Source of the DNA: JACDHG01 sp963815295
GTDB taxonomy: Bacteria > Actinomycetota > Actinomycetes > Propionibacteriales > Nocardioidaceae
Direction of reading: 5' to 3'
Length of the DNA stretch: 64,000 nucleotides
NCBI GenBank assembly: GCA_963815295.1
Contig: CAWFFZ010000001.1
Coordinates: 372,001 to 436,000, forward strand
Both the position numbers and the translations under genes were made by a program. The notes under the pieces were generated by a model. It worked only from the letters and a program-made list of their open reading frames with translations, made no database searches and was not told the DNA's origin. Positions 57,655 to 64,000 of this stretch are shown in pieces; the stretch's first letter is position 1, and the number at the start of each line of letters is the position of its first letter.

Positions 57655-58967
57655 GCGACGTACTCCAAGCAGTCGAGTCGGACACCCTGGCGCCCGCGGA
57701 TGCCGGCGCGGGATCGCTGATCGATGCCGTCCTCGAGGAACCCGATGCGCTTGTCTACTTCCTGCTCAACGTTGGTGACGGCGACACTCAGCTGCTCCTG
57801 CTGCCGCCGGACAGTAACGACGGAGTCCGCCGGCTCGCAATCGTTGACGTTGCCACGACGAAGAAGCTGCCGGATCTGATCGAGAAGCTCCACGCGGTCG
57901 AGGTCCCGTCCGAGACGGGCACGAAGCAGTTGATCCAGCAGCCGGGCTCGCCCGGGCAGATCCGTCTGCTGGTGGCCACGCATCCGCACTTCGACCACAT
58001 CGGCGGGATGAGCGAACTGCTGTCGAAGTACAACGGACTCCATAGCCGGCGCACCTCAATGGCCGAAAGTGACGACGGCGGCAACGAGACCACGCTGAGC
58101 GAGGCGGACAAGGCCACGCCATACGCGTCGGACGCCTGCATCGACCAGTTTTGGGAGCCTGGCTACTTCTTCCCGAGCGCGAGCTTCCACAAGTTGATGG
58201 CTGAGCTCGAGATCAGCCCGTGGATCCGCCGCTTCCAGCCCACGAGCGGGACCACGACCTACCTGGACTCGGTGAAGGTAACCGTGGTTGGCCCGGGCGT
58301 GGGACTTCGCGCCCGCTTCGACACGTATGGCGTCGAGGTCAACGACTCGTCGCTGACCTTGATGTTCGAGTACCCGGCTTCCCGGATCTATACCGAGATC
58401 GACAGCAACGACGAGGGTCGGCTCAACCGGCGTTCCGTGAAGAAGAGGAGCAGGCGACTGCTGCTAGGGGGCGACGCCCAGTTCACCTCGTGGGCACAGG
58501 CCACGGTCGACTTCCCCGACCTGCGTAACGAACAGAACCCCATCCTCGCCAGGGAGCTGCAGGCAGCACGTGGACGCGACTATCTCGGGAGCGACGTGTT
58601 CAAGATGTCGCACCATGCCTCCAAGCACGGCATCAACCTCGAACTCTTGGAGCGAGTGGATGCCAAGTACGTGCTGGTCTCCTCGACGGGCGGCGGTGGC
58701 CGCTACGACTTCCCGCACGCCCTCGCTATGGACGCTGCGCGTGAGGCCCGGCAGGCAACCACGACCTCGGGCGCAGCGCGGCTCACCGACCACGCATTGG
58801 GTATCCACGTCACCGGCGCCGTGCTCGACGACAACAAGAAGACCCCCCTTGGGTCGATGGCAGTCATGTTGCCGAGCCAGCCCAGTCACGGGATCCGGAT
58901 CTTCCGGTTGATGGATGACAGCAACGACCTGATCGATCTCCGCAACGCCCGCGAGGTCAACACCTGA
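57651..58967 (+). CDS. Soluble MBL-fold hydrolase, ComEC-type domain
   Basis: A 438-residue protein. LVYFLLNVGDGDTQLLLLPP (the GDGD/T strand typical of ComEC-like MBLs), the metal motif ATHPHFDHIGGMSELL (HxHxDH), LLLGGDAQFTSWAQ (bridging Asp) and VFKMSHHASKHGINLELL (distal His) are all present. There is no membrane part, so this is the free-standing ComEC/Rec2-like hydrolase type, expected to act on nucleic acids or other phosphoesters. GTG start inside the preceding gene's stop. Third gene of the cassette. Confidence 0.85.
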   Translation: MSDVLQAVESDTLAPADAGAGSLIDAVLEEPDALVYFLLNVGDGDTQLLLLPPDSNDGVRRLAIVDVATTKKLPDLIEKLHAVEVPSETGTKQLIQQPGSPGQIRLLVATHPHFDHIGGMSELLSKYNGLHSRRTSMAESDDGGNETTLSEADKATPYASDACIDQFWEPGYFFPSASFHKLMAELEISPWIRRFQPTSGTTTYLDSVKVTVVGPGVGLRARFDTYGVEVNDSSLTLMFEYPASRIYTEIDSNDEGRLNRRSVKKRSRRLLLGGDAQFTSWAQATVDFPDLRNEQNPILARELQAARGRDYLGSDVFKMSHHASKHGINLELLERVDAKYVLVSSTGGGGRYDFPHALAMDAAREARQATTTSGAARLTDHALGIHVTGAVLDDNKKTPLGSMAVMLPSQPSHGIRIFRLMDDSNDLIDLRNAREVNT

Positions 58968-59015
58968 CGAAGCGACGAGTCCCACGGATGACGCAGCAGC
59001 CATCCCGCCGGTCAG

Positions 59016-59189
59016 TCACCAACCGGTCGGGAGGTGGCTGTCGAGCCAATCGCACATAGCCGGCACTACCCGCGTCGACAGCGCGGGCTCGGAGTCGGCG
59101 CTCTGGTGGTCGAGTCCTTCGAACTCGGTGACGGTAACCCCGCGTTCGATCAGAGCCTCACGGGTACGACGGATGCCGGGTCCCGAGAC
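59016..59189 (-). pseudogene. 3' fragment of a hydrolase gene
   Basis: Directly after the TAA of the ABM gene, and in the same frame, 57 further codons read VSGPGIRRTREALIERGVTV, TEFEGLDHQSADSEPAL and TRVVPAMCDWLDSHLPTGW, then stop. This resembles the C-terminal end of an alpha/beta hydrolase (conserved GLDHQ-type His region and terminal helix). No start or N-terminal part exists, so it is a truncated remnant. Confidence 0.5.
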
Positions 59190-59510
59190 TTACTCGGGCA
59201 GGACCTGGGGCGCTGATACCTCGAAGTGCGCCACAGTCTTCTCGCGATCAACCAGGTAGTCATCGTCTTCGGGGTAGTACTTCGCGATCTCGATGTCGTC
59301 GCCGGCGAACGCCTTGATGTGGTCCAGGTCATCCCACCAGCTCAACGTGATGATCTCTGCCCGACCGTCACCGAGATCACGGGTGAGCAACTGGGCTCCC
59401 CGGTTGCCCGGAGTGGCGCGGTAGCCAGTCATCCCCGTCCGCTCGACGGTTGCGACGTACTCCTCGACCCGGTCGCTTCGCACCCAGCCCCGCCACATCC
59501 GCGCGATCAT
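59190..59510 (-). CDS. ABM-fold (antibiotic biosynthesis monooxygenase-like) protein
   Basis: A 106-residue dimeric alpha-beta-barrel type protein: MIARMWRGWVRSDRVEEYVA, TPGNRGAQLLTRDLGDGRAE, IITLSWWDDLDHIKAFAGDD and KYYPEDDDYLVDREKTVAHF. Members handle small aromatic or heme-like molecules, often without cofactor; the role here is unknown. The ATG at 59510 has AGGAG about 7 bp upstream and overlaps the stop of a short upstream frame. A hydrolase remnant follows. Confidence 0.78.
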   Translation of the reverse strand: MIARMWRGWVRSDRVEEYVATVERTGMTGYRATPGNRGAQLLTRDLGDGRAEIITLSWWDDLDHIKAFAGDDIEIAKYYPEDDDYLVDREKTVAHFEVSAPQVLPE

Positions 59511-59566
59511 CGCCCAACTCCTGATCCGGCCGCCTGTTCCGCTGCGTGGGCAACGTAGTTCGTCAT
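59507..59566 (-). CDS. Possible 19-aa upstream ORF coupled to the ABM gene
   Basis: The ATG at 59566, behind AGAAAGGCAG, encodes MTNYVAHAAEQAAGSGVGR, and its TGA overlaps the ABM start codon (ATGA). The tight junction suggests translational coupling or a leader peptide. Confidence 0.35.
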   Translation of the reverse strand: MTNYVAHAAEQAAGSGVGR

Positions 59567-59752
59567 GCTTTCTGCCTTTCTGTTGACCGTGTTGGCAGGT
59601 ACGCCGTGCGACGTCCCTGCGTCTGCGCCGACTAGTCATACCGCGAAACCATGACCCCTGAGCATGGCCGGAACCTCGCCGCATGAATCCGATGTGAATC
59701 AAGCAGAAGGGGTGGCCCACAGCGAGGAAGGGTAGGCCGCTGACCGACAAGG

Positions 59753-60694
59753 TCACGGCTTAGGCGCAGCCGCCGGCTCGCCGTAGAGAAAGGAGAGCAG
59801 GACAAACCGCCGGCCTGACGTCACGTCGCGTACCTCGTGCAAGTGTGAGCACGAGAAGATCAGCGCGGCGCCCGCGTCAGGGGCATAGAGCTGGTTGCCG
59901 TACTCGGGGAAGCGCAGCTCGCCCCCTTCGTACTCGTCGTTGAGGTTCAGCGTCAGGGCAAACACGCGATGGGCCGTCGAGGGCGACAGGTTGTCGCGGT
60001 GCGGACGGAAGAATCCCCCCGTCGAGCCGTCGTAACAGACGATCTTGAACCCCTCGAACCGCGTCGCCCGGAAGGCGAACGCCTTCCAGACTTCGGGCAT
60101 CACCCGACGCCCGACCGATGCCGACAGCTCGCGCATCAGTTCCGGGTCGTGCACTGGGTGGTCGCGTCGCCGCTTGAACTTGTCGTCCAGCACCTCGCTT
60201 GTGCTCCCGGCGGTCGCCCGTTCGACCCCGGTCTCGACGCCACCCTGTCGCTCCAGGACGTCGATCAACCGCAGCCGGGCCTCAGCGTCGAGCACGCGAG
60301 GTACCAACAGCACCGGTGCCTGGTGGTTGACGCGAGTCGGCAGGGTCCCAGGGAGCTCGTGGTCGAGGGCGGCCACAACCTCGTTTGCTGGTCTGCTCGG
60401 CGGTACCTCTCCGACGACCCGCAGGTTGGGGTCAAGCACGAGCACGGTCGAGGCGTCGTCGATGACGCCGAAGACCGCTGCCGAGACGCCGTTGTCGATG
60501 CGCAAGACCTCGACGTCGTCTCGGTCTGTCAGCAGCTCCGCGATCTCGGTATGACGCGCGTCGCCATCGTGGCCGAGCACCAGCGCGGTTGGCCGCCCGC
60601 CCGCCAACGAGTAGAAACGCGCCCGTGATCCCGACTCAGACTCCATCACGAAGTCAGGCACCCGCTCGCCGATGCCCAGCCTGGCCGTTCCCAC
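59753..60694 (-). CDS. 2-oxoglutarate/Fe(II) oxygenase with N-terminal redoxin-like domain
   Basis: A 313-residue fusion. The first about 115 residues resemble a peroxiredoxin/AhpC-type thioredoxin fold (GIGERVPDFVMESESGSRAR, TALVLGHDGDARHTEIAELL), but no peroxidatic Cys is seen. The C-terminal domain is a prolyl-4-hydroxylase-type oxygenase: FFRPHRDNLS (Fe ligands His and Asp), HRVFALTLNLNDEYEGGELR, LIFSCSHLHEVRDVTSGRRF (third ligand His and the 2-oxoglutarate-binding Arg). It probably hydroxylates a protein or small molecule. GTG start; divergent from the methyltransferase with 49 bp between. Confidence 0.82.
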   Translation of the reverse strand: MGTARLGIGERVPDFVMESESGSRARFYSLAGGRPTALVLGHDGDARHTEIAELLTDRDDVEVLRIDNGVSAAVFGVIDDASTVLVLDPNLRVVGEVPPSRPANEVVAALDHELPGTLPTRVNHQAPVLLVPRVLDAEARLRLIDVLERQGGVETGVERATAGSTSEVLDDKFKRRRDHPVHDPELMRELSASVGRRVMPEVWKAFAFRATRFEGFKIVCYDGSTGGFFRPHRDNLSPSTAHRVFALTLNLNDEYEGGELRFPEYGNQLYAPDAGAALIFSCSHLHEVRDVTSGRRFVLLSFLYGEPAAAPKP

Positions 60695-60743
60695 ACCGGG
60701 ACTCTACGGGCAGCGGATCGTCCACGTGGCTAGGGTTCTCAGC

Positions 60744-61361
60744 GTGGGTGTGGATGAAGCGGGCGTGTTCGACGGAGACTGGGATTCGGCGTACACCGAA
60801 GGCTGGGCTGCATGGGACCTCGGTCGACCACAGCCGCTTTGGATGCGCTTGGCCGATGCCGGCGAGATCACCTCGCCGGTGTTGGACAGCGGGTGCGGCA
60901 CCGGCGAGCATGCGCTCATGCTCGCTGAGCGGGGGATGGACGTGCTTGGCATCGACATCGCACCGACCGCGGTTGATCTGGCGCGGGCCAAGGCCGGCGA
61001 GCGGAAACTGAGCGCCGAGTTCGAGGTTGGTGACGCGCTCGAGCTCGAACAGCTGGGGCGCACGTTTGCGACGGTCATCGACTCCGGCGTCTTTCACATC
61101 TTCTTCGCTGAAACCGACCGAGCTCGTTACGTGAAAAGCCTTGCCTCGGTCCTCCAGCCGGGCGGGGTTCTGTACCTTGCCTGCTTCTCTGAGTTGACGC
61201 CGGGGGGTCACGGCCCTCGACGGGTCACCCAAGCTGAGCTTGACGCGAGTTTCGCCACCGGCTGGGAGATCACGCGGATCGAACCCGAACGGTTCGACGT
61301 GACGGCCGAATTCCAGCAAGAGCCGGCGCACGTCTGGCTCGCGCGCATCGTCCGCACGTAG
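60744..61361 (+). CDS. SAM-dependent methyltransferase
   Basis: A 205-residue class I methyltransferase. Motif I is VLDSGCGTGEHALMLAERG, then VLGIDIAPTAVDLARAKA, VGDALEL and VLQPGGVLYLACFSE. Its N-terminal half (AYTEGWAAWDLGRPQPLWMR) resembles the thiopurine/thiol methyltransferase-like group. The GTG at 60744 fits leaderless transcription from TAGGGT; the next in-frame GTG is 6 bp on. It converges with the DUF5107 gene. Confidence 0.85.
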   Translation: MGVDEAGVFDGDWDSAYTEGWAAWDLGRPQPLWMRLADAGEITSPVLDSGCGTGEHALMLAERGMDVLGIDIAPTAVDLARAKAGERKLSAEFEVGDALELEQLGRTFATVIDSGVFHIFFAETDRARYVKSLASVLQPGGVLYLACFSELTPGGHGPRRVTQAELDASFATGWEITRIEPERFDVTAEFQQEPAHVWLARIVRT

Positions 61362-61383
61362 CCAGGCGGTCCAGCTCTTGGCG

Positions 61384-63366
61384 TCAGCGCATCCGGAAGT
61401 CAAACTCCTCGGGGAGCGGCTCGTCCGGGTGGAGCTGCGACCAGAGGTCGCTCAGCGACGTCTCGCCCTCGCGGATGTCGGGTATGACGACTCCACCGGC
61501 CAACACCCGATCCGATCGCGCTCGGTCGCCAGCCGCGAGGGCAGCCCGGGCCTCGAGCAGCCGGACCCTGCCCATCTCCCGCAGCGGCGAGGGTGCGGCA
61601 TCGACGAGTTCCAAGCCGGCCGTGACATCGCCGGCGGCGAGCGCAGCGGTGATCGCTTCGACCAGGATGGTCGGCTCGTGGGGCGCCAGGTCGGCCGCGT
61701 GGCCGAGCAGGTCCGCCGCGGTCGGAAGATGTCCGCGTTCCGTCGCGATGCGGCCCAGCCCTCGAAGCGCCCACGCAGTGGGCACCTGCGCCATTGAGGC
61801 GGTGTACCGCTCGTAAGCGAGGCTCAGATCGCCTGCCGCCTGTGCCATGGCGCCGAGGTGGTAGTCGCGTGCCCACGACGCGGGCGTGCGTGCCAGCCGG
61901 GTCTCCCACCCCTCGCCGACGACGTACGAGGTGGGTGGTGACTGCGGGTCAGCCTGGACCAAACCGGTGGCCACACGGGGTCCCTCGGTGAGCAGTTCGT
62001 GCCAGGGTTCCTGGTCGCGACCGATCGTCTCCGACGGGAAGGGTGTGCCGGTCTCGGTGACCCAACCCTCGCCCGACTCGGCCCGGGATTCGCGCTCGAG
62101 CGCACCCCACCCGCTTCCGGTGCAGAGGATGTCCGTTGGTGGGTGGTCGGCGATGGCGGTGGCGATTTCGAATGCTTCGCCAAGCTCCACCGAAGATCCG
62201 AGCCTGTCGAAGCGGTCGTCGAGGTGGTCGACGGCAGCCTGCCAGTCATCACTGTGGGCAAGGGTCGGATCCGCATCGATGTCGCCGTACATCTCTTGCC
62301 ACGCCCACGTTGCGCCGCCCGGCATCATCAGGTGCTCGTACTGGGTGGCGGCCAGCCCTGCCTGGATCTCCAGGTAGGAGTCGCCGCCCTCGGGCGACAA
62401 CCAGCGCTGCCAGCGGTGACCCCCCGCGGCCGTTCCCCAGCAGAAAAGCTTGCGACCCGTCAGCAGTTCGGTCGACACCTGCCCGAGGCCGTGGCCGGAC
62501 CCGTCCAGCGCCGCAATCCATGGCCGCGGGTGATGGCCGAGGTCGAAGAAGTAGTCGGCGGCGTGACGGCTTCGACTAGGCCAGCTCTGGTCGATCGACT
62601 CATGTTCCGGGATCGGCACCACCCTGACGGTCCCGTCGCCCGCGGTGCTGAATGCCCGCGTCGCCGGCGCAATGACTCGCACGTCCTCGCTCTCGGGCAC
62701 CGCCGCATTGGACCACCAGTACATCGGGACCGCATGCGCGTTGGGGTTCCGGATCCGCACGTACACCTGGAGTGCCCGAGACTCGGGTGGCAGCCGGATG
62801 TCGATCTGATAGACGACGCGGCGCAACCGTTCGAACTCCCACATGCGCAACGTGGGTATGCCGTCTGGCCCGACGACGCGAGCGGCATGCAGCGGCGAGG
62901 CCGTGTGTGGCGTGTGACCCTTCGTCGCGATGTTCCACTCAACGCCCCCGGCAAACCAGGCGTTGCGCAGCGCGAGGTTGGCGGGCTGGATGACCTTGTT
63001 TCGATACAACAGCTCGCGGGCGGTTCTCAAGTCGACCAACGACCAGAGCCGTCCACCCAGCCGCGGAAGGAACTGCGCGCGCAGGTGCTCGTTCTCCACG
63101 ACGATGCAGTCCACATCCGTCTCGACCAGGTCCCGGTCGTAGCGGTTCTGGATCAGGTAGGGATGGAGCGAGCGCGGCATACCGATAGCTGCGCCTGCAC
63201 GGATTTGCTCCGGTACGTCGTCGGCGAGCTCGAACGGTGCTTCGAGCGACGAGTCGAGCAGGGGGACTGGGTCCTCGCCAATCGCGGCGCACGGCATCCG
63301 CAGGGTGGTGACGCGCACTGTGCTGCGACCGCGATCGACACCGGGCCGGCGGTTCGCCTCACTCAT
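61384..63366 (-). CDS. DUF5107 protein with C-terminal TPR-like region
   Basis: A 660-residue protein. DUF5107 covers about residues 30-330: IVVENEHLRAQFLPRLGGRL, ELLYRNKVIQPANLALRNAW, FAGGVEWNIATKGHT and MYWWSNAAVPESEDVRVI. This fold resembles carbohydrate-active beta-sandwiches (galactose-mutarotase-like). The last about 170 residues have TPR-like helices (YHLGAMAQAAGDLSLAYERY, ALRGLGRIATERGHLPTAAD). It is probably a cytoplasmic glycan-processing protein. ATG at 63366 with AGG upstream. Confidence 0.85.
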   Translation of the reverse strand: MSEANRRPGVDRGRSTVRVTTLRMPCAAIGEDPVPLLDSSLEAPFELADDVPEQIRAGAAIGMPRSLHPYLIQNRYDRDLVETDVDCIVVENEHLRAQFLPRLGGRLWSLVDLRTARELLYRNKVIQPANLALRNAWFAGGVEWNIATKGHTPHTASPLHAARVVGPDGIPTLRMWEFERLRRVVYQIDIRLPPESRALQVYVRIRNPNAHAVPMYWWSNAAVPESEDVRVIAPATRAFSTAGDGTVRVVPIPEHESIDQSWPSRSRHAADYFFDLGHHPRPWIAALDGSGHGLGQVSTELLTGRKLFCWGTAAGGHRWQRWLSPEGGDSYLEIQAGLAATQYEHLMMPGGATWAWQEMYGDIDADPTLAHSDDWQAAVDHLDDRFDRLGSSVELGEAFEIATAIADHPPTDILCTGSGWGALERESRAESGEGWVTETGTPFPSETIGRDQEPWHELLTEGPRVATGLVQADPQSPPTSYVVGEGWETRLARTPASWARDYHLGAMAQAAGDLSLAYERYTASMAQVPTAWALRGLGRIATERGHLPTAADLLGHAADLAPHEPTILVEAITAALAAGDVTAGLELVDAAPSPLREMGRVRLLEARAALAAGDRARSDRVLAGGVVIPDIREGETSLSDLWSQLHPDEPLPEEFDFRMR

Positions 63367-63464
63367 CTGGAGCCTCGCTCGAGCAACAGTGTCGTCATGA
63401 ATCCAACTCGGCTCGGATGTTAACGAGCCGAACCGAGACGGGTGCGACCAGGTGCAAGGGCGCG

Positions 63465-64000
63465 TTAGTACCGGCCGAGGACAGCTCTCACGGTTCCTCG
63501 CGCTGCCCGACCCGTCAGGTAGTCCCACGACGGTCGGTAGCCGAACTCCACGGTGATGCACGCGCCGGCGTGACGACTGTTGAACCAGCCTGTCATCGTG
63601 CCGTGGCAGACACCGTCGTGACAGAGGATCGGCTTCTTCGGCAGGTTCAGGTTTTCGGCAAGCCGGTTCATCAGATTGCGGTTCTTCGGGGCGTCGGCGT
63701 CAACGCCGTACAACGGCTGGTGGAAGGAAACGATGAAGTTCGGGTCCGTCCGGTTGAGGAATCTCCGCATTGCCCAGGTCTCCGGCTCACTGAACGGCCT
63801 GGGTCCGGAGTTGTAGCGGCCGCCTTCCGGTTGCCAGTTGTGGCGCCAGTTCCTGTTCAGGTCGACGCCGTGGGCGTTCTGTCGGCGGTGCGCCGCCAGG
63901 CCGTCAGGGTTGAGGGTGGGGACAACCCACAGGTTGATATGGCGGACGGGTGCGCCCCGGAGGAGCGCCCTGGCGAGTCGCGTGCCGGCGGGTTCGTCGC
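63465..64000 (-). CDS. M14 zinc carboxypeptidase family protein (5' end outside window)
   Basis: The frame runs from the window edge to TAA at 63465 (about 177 codons). Visible are the end of the metallopeptidase domain: INLWVVPTLNPDGLAAHRRQ, GVDLNRNW (substrate-binding Asn-Arg), FIVSFHQP (zinc His) and ACITVEFGY (catalytic Glu). PNGCVCHG-like Cys pairs are reduced to ILCHDGVCHG. The pattern suits cell-wall-peptide amidases or carboxypeptidases of M14. The signal peptide and first zinc ligands lie beyond the edge. Confidence 0.88.
   Translation of the reverse strand, partial: DEPAGTRLARALLRGAPVRHINLWVVPTLNPDGLAAHRRQNAHGVDLNRNWRHNWQPEGGRYNSGPRPFSEPETWAMRRFLNRTDPNFIVSFHQPLYGVDADAPKNRNLMNRLAENLNLPKKPILCHDGVCHGTMTGWFNSRHAGACITVEFGYRPSWDYLTGRAARGTVRAVLGRY

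Overview
The window is high-GC DNA (by eye) with many GTG starts and ATGA/GTGA gene overlaps. Its content is that of a Gram-positive actinobacterium, most like the Nocardioidaceae/Propionibacteriales. Markers include an FhaA-type DUF3662/FHA protein, the proteasome activator Bpa, a SigK/RskA pair with an MPT70/83-like fasciclin lipoprotein, GTP-dependent PEP carboxykinase, and small actinobacterial families DUF5302, DUF5926, DUF6457 and DUF4446. No rRNA, CRISPR array, complete insertion sequence or prophage is visible. The genus is an inference.

Layout. 0-6.6 kb: partial fhaA, tRNA-Leu with an integrase remnant abutting its 3' end, a frameshifted secreted-protein gene, a methyltransferase, about 1.2 kb without a gene, then a stress-signalling group (GAF-ANTAR regulator, CBS protein, and a SigB/F-type sigma factor broken by a one-base frameshift). 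6.6-11.1 kb: a leucine-catabolism operon (acyl-CoA carboxylase beta, biotin-containing alpha, HMG-CoA lyase) preceded by a repeated, partly palindromic element. 11.1-19.9 kb: housekeeping genes (EcsC, DUF5302, Aat, Fpg/Nei glycosylase, rhodanese, AAA ATPase, zinc-ribbon membrane protein, GDPD, anti-sigma-like ATPase, DUF5926). 20-24 kb: arginine deiminase, GDT1-type transporter, LarC and LarB. 24-29.7 kb: pheA, DUF4446, PAP2/lipid kinase, serS, HAD phosphatase. The DUF4446 gene is bracketed by inverted arrays of a 22-bp tandem repeat.

30-35 kb: rskA-sigK, a fasciclin lipoprotein and a membrane molybdoenzyme, then ogt coupled to a second ECF sigma factor. 35-41 kb: bpa, quinone oxidoreductase, a membrane-GNAT fusion, DUF6457-mobA, a nitrilase-family amidohydrolase, a membrane protein and tRNA-Ser(TGA). 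41-46 kb: a PH-like membrane protein, then a 2-kb segment (tRNA-Ser(GCT) and a CapA lipoprotein) flanked by 83-bp inverted repeats, then a secreted M28 peptidase and a membrane metallophosphoesterase. 46-55 kb: pckG, tRNA-Arg, a LuxR regulator with a small orphan gene behind a palindrome, an ABC exporter, and a CopCD operon with a tandem operator-like site.

55-64 kb: a KDPG-aldolase-like gene, then a compact patatin / unknown / metallo-beta-lactamase-fold operon that looks like an inserted cassette and is the best candidate for an undescribed system. It is followed by a truncated hydrolase remnant, an ABM-fold protein with a coupled mini-ORF, a redoxin-2OG oxygenase fusion, a methyltransferase, a DUF5107 protein and a partial M14 carboxypeptidase.
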